From Nitrosospira multiformis (GTDB lineage Bacteria > Pseudomonadota > Gammaproteobacteria > Burkholderiales > Nitrosomonadaceae): a stretch of DNA of 64,000 nucleotides. The stretch is from NCBI RefSeq assembly GCF_900103165.1, contig NZ_FNKY01000001.1, forward strand, positions 558,001 through 622,000, in the 5' to 3' direction. Made by a program: the position numbers and the translations under genes. The notes beneath the pieces were generated by a model, which saw nothing but the letters and a program-made list of their open reading frames with translations, was not told the origin of the DNA and ran no database searches. This document shows, piece by piece, positions 16,757 to 26,052 of this stretch (position 1 is its first letter; every line of letters begins with the position of its first letter).

Positions 16757-17209
16757 ATGGATCTGCGAAAACTTAAAAAACTGATTGAGCTGGTGGAAGA
16801 ATCGGGAATTGGCGAGCTGGAGATTACAGAAGGCGAGGAAAAGGTTCGCATCAGCAAGTCCGCGTCCTCTACTCAGACTTATGTCACCGCGCCACCCGTC
16901 ATGCAGGCGGTCGCTCCGGCTACCGCTGCCGAGTCCGTGGCATCCACCTCGGCACCAACCGAGTTATTGACGCAAGGCCATGTGGTGAAATCGCCCATGG
17001 TGGGAACATTTTATCGTACCTCCACCCCTGGGGCGAACCCGTTCGTAGAGGTAGGACAGACGGTGAAGGCTGGCGATACCTTATGCATCATTGAAGCAAT
17101 GAAGCTGCTCAATGAGATTGAATCGGACAAGGACGGGATTATCAAAGCGGTTCTCGTGGAAAACGGCCAACCCGTCGAGTACGGCGAGCCGCTATTTGTG
17201 ATCGAATGA
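16757..17209 (+). CDS. accB: Biotin carboxyl carrier protein of acetyl-CoA carboxylase
   Basis: Carries biotin between the carboxylase and carboxyltransferase of acetyl-CoA carboxylase, the first step of fatty acid synthesis. The 150-residue protein has an N-terminal helix ([20 protein letters not shown]), an Ala/Pro/Thr-rich linker (about 38-72) and the biotinyl domain with EAMKLLNEI; the biotinylated lysine is K116. GGGGAGGT at 16745-16752 is a strong ribosome site. A small hairpin (TGCCCAAAAGGGCA at 16723-16736) lies in the leader. accC follows after 86 bases in the same direction, the usual accBC operon. Confidence 0.97.
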   Translation: MDLRKLKKLIELVEESGIGELEITEGEEKVRISKSASSTQTYVTAPPVMQAVAPATAAESVASTSAPTELLTQGHVVKSPMVGTFYRTSTPGANPFVEVGQTVKAGDTLCIIEAMKLLNEIESDKDGIIKAVLVENGQPVEYGEPLFVIE

Positions 17210-17295
17210 TTTTAAGCGCTATCTTCCATCTTTCTTTACAAGGGATACCAATAGAACAGATGGCAGGCGCCCCTGTCGTTTAATAGGGATATCCC

Positions 17296-18651
17296 ATGTT
17301 TGAAAAAATTCTAATAGCCAATCGAGGTGAAATCGCTCTGCGTATTCAGCGTGCTTGCCGTGAGATGGGAATTAAAACAGTGGCGGTGCATTCCGAGGCA
17401 GATGCCAATGCAAAATATGTGAAGCTCGCCGATGAGTCCGTGTGTATTGGGCCGGCGCCGTCGGCCCAGAGTTATCTCAATGTGCCCGCCATTATCAGCG
17501 CAGCTGAAGTAACCGATGCGGAAGCGATTCATCCCGGCTATGGTTTTCTCTCCGAAAATGCCGACTTCGCCGAGCGTGTGGAAAGTAGCGGTTTTGTCTT
17601 CATCGGCCCTCGCCCCGAAACGATACGCATGATGGGCGACAAGGTCAGCGCCAAGAACGCAATGAAAAAAGCGGGTGTTCCCTGTGTTCCGGGGTCCAAC
17701 GGCGCATTACCGGAATCTCTTGATGAGATCCGGGCGATCATCCGTGCGATTGGCTATCCTGTCATTATCAAGGCATCAGCGGGCGGTGGCGGGCGTGGAA
17801 TGCGCGTGGTTCACACCGAGGCCGCGTTGTCGAATGCGGTCATAATAACCCGCAACGAGGCACAGGCGGCGTTCGGTAATCCAACGGTTTATGCGGAAAA
17901 ATTTCTGGAAAATCCGCGTCATATTGAATTCCAGGTGCTGGTTGATGAACACCGCAATGCAATCCACCTGGGAGAACGTGAGTGTTCAATGCAGCGCCGC
18001 CACCAGAAAATCCTCGAGGAAGCACCCGCCCTGGGCATTCCCCCCAGATTACGCGACAGGATGGGTGGCCGCTGCGCCGATGCGTGCCGGCGTATCGGTT
18101 ATCGGGGAGTGGGAACGTTCGAGTTCCTGTTTGAGAAAAACGAATTTTATTTCATCGAAATGAACACGCGTTTACAAGTGGAACACCCCGTTACGGAGGC
18201 AATTACCGGGATAGATCTGGTAAAAGCACAAATTCGTGTTGCCGCCGGTGAAAAATTGACCATTCGCCAACGAGATGTTACATGGAAGGGGCATGCCATC
18301 GAATGCCGCATCAACGCCGAGGATCCTTATAAGCTTACGCCTTCCGCCGGTCGTATCACTCAGTATCATGCTCCCGGCGGCCCGGGCATTCGGGTCGACT
18401 CTCATATTTATCATAACTACGTGGTGCCGCCCTATTACGATTCCATGATCGCCAAAGTGATTGCTTATGGGGATAACCGCGACCAGGCAATCGCCCGAAT
18501 GCGCATTGCGCTGTCGGAGATGGTGGTTGAAGGCATCAACACCAATATCCCATTGCATCTCGATCTATTGTCGGACGCAGCGTTTTTGACGGGCGGTACC
18601 AGCATCCACTACCTTGAGCAAAAGCTTGCCAATTACAATAAGCCGGGCTAA
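17296..18651 (+). CDS. accC: Biotin carboxylase of acetyl-CoA carboxylase
   Basis: ATP-dependent carboxylation of biotin on AccB. The 451-residue ATP-grasp protein matches the family length. It contains the start [20 protein letters not shown], the ATP-binding glycine loop [11 protein letters not shown], the metal-binding [20 protein letters not shown] segment and the [15 protein letters not shown] motif. It lies directly downstream of accB and upstream of prmA, an order common in proteobacteria. Nothing unusual is seen. Confidence 0.97.
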   Translation: MFEKILIANRGEIALRIQRACREMGIKTVAVHSEADANAKYVKLADESVCIGPAPSAQSYLNVPAIISAAEVTDAEAIHPGYGFLSENADFAERVESSGFVFIGPRPETIRMMGDKVSAKNAMKKAGVPCVPGSNGALPESLDEIRAIIRAIGYPVIIKASAGGGGRGMRVVHTEAALSNAVIITRNEAQAAFGNPTVYAEKFLENPRHIEFQVLVDEHRNAIHLGERECSMQRRHQKILEEAPALGIPPRLRDRMGGRCADACRRIGYRGVGTFEFLFEKNEFYFIEMNTRLQVEHPVTEAITGIDLVKAQIRVAAGEKLTIRQRDVTWKGHAIECRINAEDPYKLTPSAGRITQYHAPGGPGIRVDSHIYHNYVVPPYYDSMIAKVIAYGDNRDQAIARMRIALSEMVVEGINTNIPLHLDLLSDAAFLTGGTSIHYLEQKLANYNKPG

Positions 18652-18697
18652 AAGCGGCCAGCCGTATTGCGGCGAGTTTTCCTGAGTATTGCGATAT

Positions 18698-19615
18698 ATG
18701 TCCTGGATTTCTCTCACCCTGGAGACCGATGACACGCATGCCGAAGCCCTGAGCGATGCGATGCTTGAACTCGGTGCGTTATCAACGGACATACACGATG
18801 CGGCTGCGGGCACTGAACGAGAGCAGTCGTTATTCGATGAACCCGGTGAGTCGGCTGGGGAAATCTGGTCCGTGTCGGAACTTACCGCCCTATTCGAAGC
18901 GGATGCCGACATAACGTCCATTGTGCAAGCTGCGGCGCAAGCGGCTCAGCTTCCCATTCCGCCCGTCTACCACCTGACGCATGTGGAAGAGCAGGACTGG
19001 GTGCGGATTACGCAATCGCAATTCGATCCGATACAAATATCGTCACGGTTGTGGATTGTCCCCACCTGGCATCGGGCGCCCGATCCCGCCGCGATCAATC
19101 TGACACTCGATCCCGGACTGGCTTTCGGCACCGGCAGTCACCCTACCACAAAACTATGCCTTGCCTGGCTTGACGAAAACCTGCAAGGGGGCGAAGATGT
19201 TCTTGATTACGGTTGTGGCTCCGGCATATTGGCTATCGCCGCGTCGAAGCTCGGTGCGCACCATGCGGTGGGCGTAGATATAGATGCGCAGGCGGTTGCA
19301 GCCAGTCGCGAAAATGCCATGCTTAATCAATGTGACGAAACAGAAATGGAGTTTCATACGGCACATTTTGCGACTTGGACAGATCCGGCACGCGAAGCCT
19401 GGGCGGATGTGGTTGTCGCCAATATTCTTGCCAATCCTTTGATCATGCTGGCTCCGATACTGATGCGTGCTACCCGGCAAGGGGGCCATATAGTACTTTC
19501 CGGCATACTTATGGAACAGGCGGAGGAAGTCAGTCATGTCTATCAGCAATGGTTCAATATGCATATTGCCGGGGTGCGGGAGGGCTGGGTGTTGCTGGCC
19601 GGGACCAGGAAGTGA
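18698..19615 (+). CDS. prmA: Ribosomal protein L11 methyltransferase
   Basis: Trimethylates lysines and the N-terminus of ribosomal protein L11 using S-adenosylmethionine. The 305-residue protein begins MSWISLTLETDDTHAEALSD (L11-binding domain) and carries the SAM-binding motif EDVLDYGCGSGILAIAASKL near residues 165-185 and VVVANILANPLIMLAP further on, both diagnostic. An in-frame TTG at 18689 is ignored in favour of the ATG at 18698. It is 46 bases after accC and probably cotranscribed with it. Confidence 0.95.
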   Translation: MSWISLTLETDDTHAEALSDAMLELGALSTDIHDAAAGTEREQSLFDEPGESAGEIWSVSELTALFEADADITSIVQAAAQAAQLPIPPVYHLTHVEEQDWVRITQSQFDPIQISSRLWIVPTWHRAPDPAAINLTLDPGLAFGTGSHPTTKLCLAWLDENLQGGEDVLDYGCGSGILAIAASKLGAHHAVGVDIDAQAVAASRENAMLNQCDETEMEFHTAHFATWTDPAREAWADVVVANILANPLIMLAPILMRATRQGGHIVLSGILMEQAEEVSHVYQQWFNMHIAGVREGWVLLAGTRK

Positions 19616-19643
19616 ATTTGAATTTTCTTGAAAAATAACGGCT

Positions 19644-20366
19644 ATGGCGCTTATAACCCGTTGTCCTGACTGTGCCACCGCTTTTCGTATAACCCCCTTG
19701 CAGTTGCAGGCGCACGGCGGGGATGTGCGCTGTGGACACTGCGCGCATGTATTTAACGGTTTCGCCACACTGGCGACAATGCAAGAGCTGGAAGCTGTTG
19801 ATTTATCCAGGAAGACGGTGCCGGACAAACCGGAAAGCCCGGAGATTCCATCCATAGGTGATTCGCCCATCACGGCTTTGACTGATCAAGAAGTGTCCTC
19901 TCAAGCGACCGGTAACGAAACAGTGCAGACCGAAGCAGCATTGGAGAGCCCACCTACTGAGGCGCCAGAACCGGAAGCGTCGGTGGTGAAAGAACCGGTC
20001 CTGCAAGTACCGCACGTAACCAGCGCACCGGAGAGCAACCCGGCAGAAAATTACCCACCGGACGACTATACGGATGAGTATGCCTTCAATGCGGCACCGC
20101 CGCGCAAGACTTCCCTCACATGGGGCTTTGCGAGTCTGTTTTTGCTTGTTGTGCTGGCCGCTCAGGCCATTTATTTTTATCGCGCCCAGCTTTCTGTTAT
20201 CACGCCCGCTGCCAGGCCGTTTCTGGAACAATACTGCGAGCTATTGGGATGTACCATTCCACCGCCGCAAAAATCAGCATTGCTGAATAGCGGGTCAGTT
20301 CTTGTTTTATCCGGGATTGGTTTATACAACTTGAATCCACCGGAATCAAACGGTTTACGCCGATAA
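19644..20366 (+). CDS. MJ0042-type zinc finger/DUF3426 membrane protein, C-terminally truncated
   Basis: A 240-residue protein of unknown function in the zinc-finger plus DUF3426 family that often follows prmA in betaproteobacteria. The finger has C7-x2-C10 and C30-x2-C33 (RCPDCATAF and RCGHCAHVF). A long acidic Pro/Glu-rich linker runs from about 50 to 150, and one membrane helix at about 158-176 (LTWGFASLFLLVVLAAQAIY). The conserved periplasmic DUF3426 domain begins (RPFLEQYCELLGCTIPPPQK) but breaks off after VLVLSGIGLYNLNPPES; about 80 further residues are normally expected. The gene therefore looks shortened by a deletion or frameshift in its 3' end. Confidence 0.8.
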   Translation: MALITRCPDCATAFRITPLQLQAHGGDVRCGHCAHVFNGFATLATMQELEAVDLSRKTVPDKPESPEIPSIGDSPITALTDQEVSSQATGNETVQTEAALESPPTEAPEPEASVVKEPVLQVPHVTSAPESNPAENYPPDDYTDEYAFNAAPPRKTSLTWGFASLFLLVVLAAQAIYFYRAQLSVITPAARPFLEQYCELLGCTIPPPQKSALLNSGSVLVLSGIGLYNLNPPESNGLRR

Positions 20367-20460
20367 CGGGATTGGACTCCATAAAATTATGGGCTGTATT
20401 CGCAGTGCATTTGAATTAAAATTGAAATCCCGTCAAATCCAGTAGTCGCCTTCAAGCAAA

Positions 20461-21273
20461 ATGATCCCTGAGACGTTAATTGAAATCAAAGGTTTGAACT
20501 TCTCCTATGGGGAGCGTTCCATCCTGAAGGGGATCGACATGACGATGTCACGTGGTAAAGTCATCGCCATCATGGGCGGCAGCGGTAGCGGCAAGACCAC
20601 GCTGTTGCGTCTTATCGGTGGAGCGGTTCGCCCATCCTCCGGCTATGTCAAGGTTGCCGGCAAAGTAGTACATGAGCTCAAAAGGGATGAGCTTTTCCAG
20701 ATGCGCCGAAAAATGAGCATGTTATTCCAGTTCGGCGCGCTGTTTACCGATTTGTCGGTATTCGACAACGTAGCTTTCCAGATGCGTGAACATACCAATT
20801 TACCCGAATCGATGATTCGTGATCTGGTGCTGATGAAACTACAAGCTGTCGGTTTGCGTGGGGCGCACGATCTGATGCCCGCGCAACTTTCGGGAGGAAT
20901 GGCGCGGCGGGTGGCGTTAGCTCGCTCGATTGCGCTGGATCCGCTACTTATCATGTATGACGAACCGTTTACGGGGCTCGATCCAATTTCATTGACTGTC
21001 ATCGGAAATTTGATCCGTCGCTTGACCGATGCGCTCGGTATGACCTCCATTGTGGTAACCCACGATGTGCAGGAGTCCTTGAAAATTGTGGACTATGTTT
21101 ATTTCATTTCAGGGGGCGTGATCGCGGCGCATGGTACACCGGACGAAGTGCGCGAATCGATTGCGCCTTTTGTCCATCAGTTCGTGCATGGCGAAGAAGA
21201 CGGCCCTGTTTCGTTCCACTACTCTGCGGAAGCTTACGCGAGCGATCTGAAACTGGAGGGTAGTTTTGCCTAG
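20461..21273 (+). CDS. mlaF: Mla phospholipid transport ATPase
   Basis: ATP-binding subunit of the MlaFEDB complex in the inner membrane, which moves phospholipids between the inner and outer membranes to keep outer-leaflet asymmetry. The 270-residue protein has Walker [10 protein letters not shown], the signature [20 protein letters not shown], Walker [15 protein letters not shown] and the switch histidine in [10 protein letters not shown]. It overlaps mlaE by eight bases. It leads an operon mlaF-mlaE-mlaD-mlaC-mlaB with tight spacing. Confidence 0.95.
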   Translation: MIPETLIEIKGLNFSYGERSILKGIDMTMSRGKVIAIMGGSGSGKTTLLRLIGGAVRPSSGYVKVAGKVVHELKRDELFQMRRKMSMLFQFGALFTDLSVFDNVAFQMREHTNLPESMIRDLVLMKLQAVGLRGAHDLMPAQLSGGMARRVALARSIALDPLLIMYDEPFTGLDPISLTVIGNLIRRLTDALGMTSIVVTHDVQESLKIVDYVYFISGGVIAAHGTPDEVRESIAPFVHQFVHGEEDGPVSFHYSAEAYASDLKLEGSFA

Positions 21274-22063
21274 GCGTATCGTTGTCGGTATTCGGGGTGT
21301 GGGTCATCGCGTGATAGACAGTATCTGGCGGCTGGGCTACGCCAGCCGCTTTTTTCTGTTGACACTGCTGAAGTCGGGTACCAGCTTTCGACGTTTTGGC
21401 CTGATTATCCGTGAGCTTTATTTTACGGGCGTGCTGTCGCTGATTATTATCGTTGTGTCGGGATTGTTCGTCGGCATGGTGCTGGGTTTACAGGGCTATG
21501 AAACGTTACAGAGATTCGGTGCAGAATCCGCTGTCGGTACAATGGTTGCGCTGTCGCTCGTTCGGGAACTGGGGCCTGTTGTGGCGGCGCTATTGTTCGC
21601 CAGCCGTGCCGGGTCTGCCATTACCGCTGAAATCGGCTTGATGAAGGCCACGGATCAATTGGCGGCGATGGAAATGATGGCGGTGGATCCGATTGCCCGG
21701 GTGGTGGCTCCCCGGTTCTGGGCGGGTGTAATTTCGATGCCGTTTCTGGCGGCGCTGTTTTCGGTGGTTGGCGTATTTGGGGGTTATCTGGTAGCGGTGG
21801 TACTTATCGGGGTGGATGAGGGTTCATTCTGGTCGCAGATGCAAAACGCGGTGGATTTCCGGTACGACATCGTCAACGGTGTCATCAAGACCTGTGTTTT
21901 TGGTGTAGCCGTAACGGCAATTGCGGTGTTCGAGGGTTATGATGCATCGCCCACGGCTGAAGGGGTGTCCGGCGCAACCACCCGCACCGTGGTGACTTCC
22001 TCGCTGGCGATTCTGGGATTGGATTTTGTTTTGACCTCGGTCATGTTCAGGGGAATGAGCTGA
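21266..22063 (+). CDS. mlaE: Mla phospholipid transport permease
   Basis: Membrane permease of the Mla ABC system, 265 residues with five or six helices. Family words are present: [40 protein letters not shown] and [20 protein letters not shown]. The start is TTG at 21266, supported by GGAGGG at 21255-21260, and it overlaps the mlaF end. Its stop and the mlaD start share a base (TGATG), so translation is coupled. Confidence 0.95.
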   Translation: MPRRIVVGIRGVGHRVIDSIWRLGYASRFFLLTLLKSGTSFRRFGLIIRELYFTGVLSLIIIVVSGLFVGMVLGLQGYETLQRFGAESAVGTMVALSLVRELGPVVAALLFASRAGSAITAEIGLMKATDQLAAMEMMAVDPIARVVAPRFWAGVISMPFLAALFSVVGVFGGYLVAVVLIGVDEGSFWSQMQNAVDFRYDIVNGVIKTCVFGVAVTAIAVFEGYDASPTAEGVSGATTRTVVTSSLAILGLDFVLTSVMFRGMS

Positions 22064-22563
22064 TGCAGCGAACAACGATGGATTTGTGGGTAGGTGTATT
22101 TGTCATGGCCGGAATCGGCGCATTGCTGGTTTTGGCTTTGAAAGTGGGAAATCTGGGTACTTATAGCGAAGCAGAGAGCTATACATTGATTGGAAATTTT
22201 GAGAATATCGGCGGTTTGAAAGTCAGAGCCCCGGTAAAAAGCGCAGGTGTGGTAGTGGGACGTATAACGGATATTCAGTTCAACACCGAGACCTACGATG
22301 CCGCGGTGACCATGAACATAGACCGTCGCTATCAATTTCCCAGAGACACTTTCGCCAGCATTCTTACATCGGGTCTTTTGGGTGAGCAATACATTGGCCT
22401 GGCGGCGGGTGGCGACGAGACAGTACTGAAGAATGGCGATAAAATCATGAAAACCAACTCTGCAATGGTTCTGGAAGAAATGATCGGGCGATTCCTATTC
22501 GATAAAGCATCGGAGAACAAGGCGTCAGAAGACGGCGATAGCGACGATGACGGCAAGAAATAG
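22063..22563 (+). CDS. mlaD: Mla substrate-binding MCE protein
   Basis: Membrane-anchored MCE-domain protein that forms the hexameric ring of the Mla complex and passes lipid between MlaE and MlaC. The 166-residue product has one N-terminal helix (LWVGVFVMAGIGALLVLALK), the MCE core (FENIGGLKVRAPVKSAGVVV, GRITDIQF, LTSGLLGEQYIGLAAGG) and a charged tail (SENKASEDGDSDDDGKK). The gene is translationally coupled to mlaE. Confidence 0.95.
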   Translation: MQRTTMDLWVGVFVMAGIGALLVLALKVGNLGTYSEAESYTLIGNFENIGGLKVRAPVKSAGVVVGRITDIQFNTETYDAAVTMNIDRRYQFPRDTFASILTSGLLGEQYIGLAAGGDETVLKNGDKIMKTNSAMVLEEMIGRFLFDKASENKASEDGDSDDDGKK

Positions 22564-22643
22564 CCATATATTCGCGGTGAGGCATGCGTTGGCTTATGAT
22601 GCAGTTTAAAATGGATAGTTCAACTAATTTTAATGAGGAAATC

Positions 22644-23282
22644 ATGAAAAAATACCTTGGTATCTTTGTATTGCTGGCGGTGTGGTTGCCTGCGCTGCCT
22701 GCATGGTCAATGGAGGCCACCAGTCCCGATAAGCTGGTGGATAACACCGCTCAGGAGGTGCTTACAATTGTCAGGCAGGACAAGAGCTTGCAAGGCAGTC
22801 ACGCCAAGATTCTCGATTTGGTGGAGGCCAAGATACTGCCTCATTTCAATTTCAACCGGATGACCCGGCTGGCGATGGGCAAGAATTGGTCCAAGGCCTC
22901 GCCTGATCAACAGGAGCAATTGGTGAAGGAGTTCCGTACCCTCCTGGTTCGCACCTATTCCAACGCATTGACTGATTATCGTGACCATACTATCAAGGTT
23001 GAACCGCTCAAAGTCGCGGCGGATGATACCGATACCACGGTCAAAACGAAAGTGATGCAAGATTCTGGTCAGCAGCCGGTTCCCATCGATTACAGCATGG
23101 AAAAAACCGGCGATGGCTGGAAAGTGTACGATGTAACGGTTGCGGGAGTCAGTCTGGTAACCAATTACCGCAGCACCTTCAACAACCAGGTTCGCGACGG
23201 TGGAGTGGATAAACTACTTAAAACCCTGGTAGATAAGAATCGTTCGTTGATAGCTGCCGATAAAAAGGCCGATGCGCGGTAA
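22644..23282 (+). CDS. mlaC: Mla periplasmic phospholipid-binding protein
   Basis: Soluble periplasmic carrier that ferries phospholipids between the outer-membrane MlaA site and the inner-membrane Mla complex. The ATG at 22644 is chosen because GAGGAA at 22634-22639 precedes it and a signal peptide follows (KKYLGIFVLLAVWLPALPAW); the longer open frame from 22584 is not used. The 212-residue protein shows the Tgt2/MlaC pattern: TRLAMGKNWSKASPDQQEQL, VKEFRTLLVRTYSNAL and YDVTVAGVSLVTNYRSTFNN. In many betaproteobacteria mlaA lies beside mlaC; it is absent here. Confidence 0.94.
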   Translation: MKKYLGIFVLLAVWLPALPAWSMEATSPDKLVDNTAQEVLTIVRQDKSLQGSHAKILDLVEAKILPHFNFNRMTRLAMGKNWSKASPDQQEQLVKEFRTLLVRTYSNALTDYRDHTIKVEPLKVAADDTDTTVKTKVMQDSGQQPVPIDYSMEKTGDGWKVYDVTVAGVSLVTNYRSTFNNQVRDGGVDKLLKTLVDKNRSLIAADKKADAR

Positions 23283-23286
23283 TCCG

Positions 23287-23392
23287 TGATCCTGATCCCG
23301 CCCGTTGACTTGCTCATTTTTCAGATGGGCGCCATGATTTACACCGATGTTTTGTACCATTTTGACTTTAAACTTCAACTACTGGATGCAGC
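23287..23392 (+). repeat. Inverted-repeat element of family R1 (copy F) filling the mlaC-mlaB gap
   Basis: Begins TCCTGATCCCGCCCGTTGAC, continues TTGCTCATTTTTCAG and GCGCCATGATTTACA as in the other copies, and ends CAACTACTGGATGCAG, which resembles the right end of copy C (CAACTACCGGATTTAG). It takes up nearly the whole spacer between the mlaC stop (23282) and the mlaB start (23393). Confidence 0.65.
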
Positions 23393-23683
23393 ATGGCCGA
23401 AGTAGTTCTGTCCAAGGACGGCGAACTGAGCGTCGAGGGATCAATCACCTTCGATAATGTGGTTGCGGTGGTCGAGCGGGGCATTGCGTTGTTTAATCAT
23501 GATGATCTGGTAATTGATCTAACGCGAGTGGCTGAAGTGGACTCGTCAGCTGTCAGCCTGTTGCTGGAATGGCAGCGCGAGGCGGGCCGCCGCCACCACC
23601 GAATGTGTTTTGCCAACATGCCGCAAAACCTGCGAGGTTTGACTCAGCTGTATGGCGTTTCCGAATTGATCCTTCAAGCGTAA
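23393..23683 (+). CDS. mlaB: Mla STAS-domain protein
   Basis: A 96-residue STAS-domain protein (anti-sigma-antagonist fold) that binds MlaF and stabilises the ATPase. Motifs: VEGSITFDNVVAVVERGI, LVIDLTRVAEVDSSAVSLLL (with the conserved DSSAVSLL turn) and MPQNLRGLTQLYGVSELI. It is separated from mlaC by a repeat element, which may weaken cotranscription. No good ribosome site is seen; the ATG borders the repeat. Confidence 0.92.
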   Translation: MAEVVLSKDGELSVEGSITFDNVVAVVERGIALFNHDDLVIDLTRVAEVDSSAVSLLLEWQREAGRRHHRMCFANMPQNLRGLTQLYGVSELILQA

Positions 23684-23828
23684 TCATAAATGGGTGATGG
23701 CGGAATGAAGTGCCAGAAACTGGCGCTTTCCGGCCAATCGAGGGTAACTCACATGGGGCATACTTAAAAATCCCCTATCCAAGCCCGTTACGCATGCCCC
23801 TGATACTCCTTATCCTTGTTTCTTCCCG

Positions 23829-24752
23829 ATGACACTGGCAATCGAAGTCAAGCAGATGCACAAACGCTTCGGCGCATTACAGGCGTTGTGCGGTGTCGAT
23901 CTTGAAATCGGCACCGGTGAATTTTTTGCACTGCTCGGTCCGAATGGCGCGGGCAAGACCACTCTCATTAACATCATAGCGGGGCTGACTCTTGCGAGCA
24001 GCGGCAGCGCCAGAGTGATGGGATATGATGTCGTTGCCGATTACCGTGAAGCGCGGCGTATGCTGGGTGTGGTGCCGCAGGAACTCGTATTCGATCCATT
24101 CTTTACCGTCAGGGAAACGCTTGCGATCCAGTCGGGCTATTATGGCCTGAAGAATAACGGTTCCTGGATAGAGGAGATCATCCACCACCTGGATCTCACC
24201 GACAAGGCCGACGCCAACATGCGTACGCTGTCCGGTGGCATGAAGCGGCGCGTGCTTGTGGCCCAGGCATTGGTGCACAAGCCACCGGTGATCGTTCTGG
24301 ACGAACCCACCGCGGGAGTGGATGTGGAATTGCGCCAGGCGCTTTGGCATTTCATCAAACAGTTGAACCGCAATGGCCACACCATCGTGCTCACCACGCA
24401 TTATCTTGAGGAAGCCGAAGCTTTATGCACCCGCGTGGCGATGCTCAAACAAGGGAATATCGTCGCGTTCGACAGTATCAAAAATCTCGTCAATAGTATT
24501 TCCGGATGTTCGGTGCGATTGCGGTTGTCGCCCGATACACTCCCTTTGCCGCTACAACCCTTATTGAGTAGCCATGAGGACGGATACTGCATCCTGGCAA
24601 TCGGGGAATATTCCCAGCTCGAAAATGTCATGGCGGCGCTGCGCATGGCGGACGTGCAAGTCCTGGAAATGCAGGTGTTGCAACCTGATTTGGAAGAAGT
24701 GTTCGTGAAAATCATGGGCCATACCGAAAATCCGCAGCCAGTATCCCGATGA
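23829..24752 (+). CDS. ABC transporter ATP-binding protein (ABC-2 type)
   Basis: A 307-residue ATPase of the drug/polysaccharide exporter type (YadG/NodI-like), which energises the permease encoded next. Walker A is LLGPNGAGKTTLINIIAGLT, the signature is LSGGMKRRVLVAQALVHKPP, Walker B is VIVLDEPTAGVDVE, and the switch His is in VLTTHYLEEAE. A C-terminal domain of about 80 residues follows. Like yadG-yadH in other proteobacteria it lies between mla genes and bolA. It overlaps the permease gene in ATGA. The substrate is not known. Confidence 0.9.
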   Translation: MTLAIEVKQMHKRFGALQALCGVDLEIGTGEFFALLGPNGAGKTTLINIIAGLTLASSGSARVMGYDVVADYREARRMLGVVPQELVFDPFFTVRETLAIQSGYYGLKNNGSWIEEIIHHLDLTDKADANMRTLSGGMKRRVLVAQALVHKPPVIVLDEPTAGVDVELRQALWHFIKQLNRNGHTIVLTTHYLEEAEALCTRVAMLKQGNIVAFDSIKNLVNSISGCSVRLRLSPDTLPLPLQPLLSSHEDGYCILAIGEYSQLENVMAALRMADVQVLEMQVLQPDLEEVFVKIMGHTENPQPVSR

Positions 24753-25504
24753 CCGGGTTCTTTACTCTGCTCCACAAGGAGCTGCTGCGCTTCTGGAAAG
24801 TCGGGTTACAAACCGTATTCGCGCCAATGCTTTCCACGCTGCTCTATCTGCTGATTTTTTCTCACGTGCTGGAAGAACACGTACAGGCATATCCGGGCGT
24901 GGCATACACCGTCTTTCTGGTTCCGGGTCTGGTGATGATGGCCATGTTGCAGAATGCTTTTGCCAACTCGTCATCCAGCTTGATTCAATCGAAGATCTCA
25001 GGCAATCTCGTCTTTGTCCTGTTATCCCCGCTTTCTTACCAGGAAATATTTTTGGCCTATGTACTGGCATCCGTCGTACGCGGCCTGGCGGTGGGGTTGG
25101 GGGTCTACCTGGTGACGCTCGGATTTTTCGAAATACCGGTAAGCTCATTTCTATGGGTATTCGTGTTTGCCCTGATGGGCAGCGCATTGCTGGGGGCGCT
25201 AGGCATTATTGCCGGTATCTGGGCGGAAAAGTTTGATCAGCTGGCCGCTTTTCAGAACTTTGTCATTCTGCCTCTGACATTTCTATCCGGGGTGTTTTAC
25301 ACGATCCACTCGTTGCCTCCCTTCTGGCAGGGATTGTCGCACTTGAATCCATTTTTTTACATGATTGACGGTTTCCGCTATGGTTTTTTCAGCGTGTCGG
25401 ATATTTCACCCTATGCCAGCCTTGGGATTGTGGCGGCGTGCTTTTTGGCGGTATCATGGCTGACATTGCGGATGCTTAGGGCAGGTTATAAGATCCGCCA
25501 TTGA
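24749..25504 (+). CDS. ABC-2 type permease
   Basis: A 251-residue membrane protein with six predicted helices that pairs with the ATPase just upstream (four-base overlap). Family words: MTGFFTLLHKELLRFWKVGL, VLEEHVQAYPGVAYTVFLVP, and NFVILPLTFLSGVFYTIHSL near the C-terminal third, the ABC-2 signature. It resembles YadH/NodJ exporters. Substrate unknown; the mla context suggests an envelope role. Confidence 0.9.
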   Translation: MTGFFTLLHKELLRFWKVGLQTVFAPMLSTLLYLLIFSHVLEEHVQAYPGVAYTVFLVPGLVMMAMLQNAFANSSSSLIQSKISGNLVFVLLSPLSYQEIFLAYVLASVVRGLAVGLGVYLVTLGFFEIPVSSFLWVFVFALMGSALLGALGIIAGIWAEKFDQLAAFQNFVILPLTFLSGVFYTIHSLPPFWQGLSHLNPFFYMIDGFRYGFFSVSDISPYASLGIVAACFLAVSWLTLRMLRAGYKIRH

Positions 25505-25709
25505 GGCATCATAAAATCCAATTGTTGTGACGATCCGTTTCGCAGATTGATAAATCGCTTGCTTAGAGTGCGCACAGTCCACGGATCGAAGACGCATCAC
25601 CAGAGTCGCAATTATTCGAAATCGGAATAATTGCCGGCATTGAACCCGAATCATCTTGTCTGCCTGCCGGATTTGGGTTGAAGAAATTATTAATATAAAG
25701 GAAGAAAAA

Positions 25710-25958
25710 ATGGTCACATCGGAAAGCATAAAAAATCATATTGAAACCTCCATGCCATGTGAGCTGGTGCATGTGGAGGGCGATGACGGTCGTCACTTCA
25801 GCGCCATCATTGTCAGCGCTGAATTCCGCGAAAAGAATATGGTGCAGCAACACCAACTGGTTTATCGCGCACTTGGCGACAGGATGAAGCAGGAGATCCA
25901 TGCCCTGTCCATGAAAACCTTGACACCGGAACAGTGGGCAGAAAATAGCCAGGCGTAG
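25710..25958 (+). CDS. BolA/IbaG family protein
   Basis: Small BolA-fold protein (82 residues) of the IbaG/YrbA type, which works with monothiol glutaredoxins in iron-sulfur or stress biology. Motifs: IKNHIETSMPCELVHVEGDD, the HFSAIIVSAEF strand with the conserved His, and HQLVYRALGDRMKQEIHALS. AAGGA at 25698-25702 supports the ATG; a longer frame from 25656 is not used. In relatives murA usually follows; here a terminator follows and then convergent rpoH, so the cluster has been cut. Confidence 0.93.
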   Translation: MVTSESIKNHIETSMPCELVHVEGDDGRHFSAIIVSAEFREKNMVQQHQLVYRALGDRMKQEIHALSMKTLTPEQWAENSQA

Positions 25959-25989
25959 TATTACACCTGGCTGGCGTGTAGAGCACGGG

Positions 25990-26016
25990 CTTACCGGAAA
26001 AATGGCGGTAAGTTTT
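25990..26016 (+). terminator. Intrinsic terminator after the BolA gene
   Basis: CTTACCG and CGGTAAG pair around a nine-base loop and are followed by TTTT. It separates the mla/bolA unit from convergent rpoH. Confidence 0.7.
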
Positions 26017-26052
26017 GTCGAGTAGATATTAGTTCCGCAAGCTTGCGCCGGT

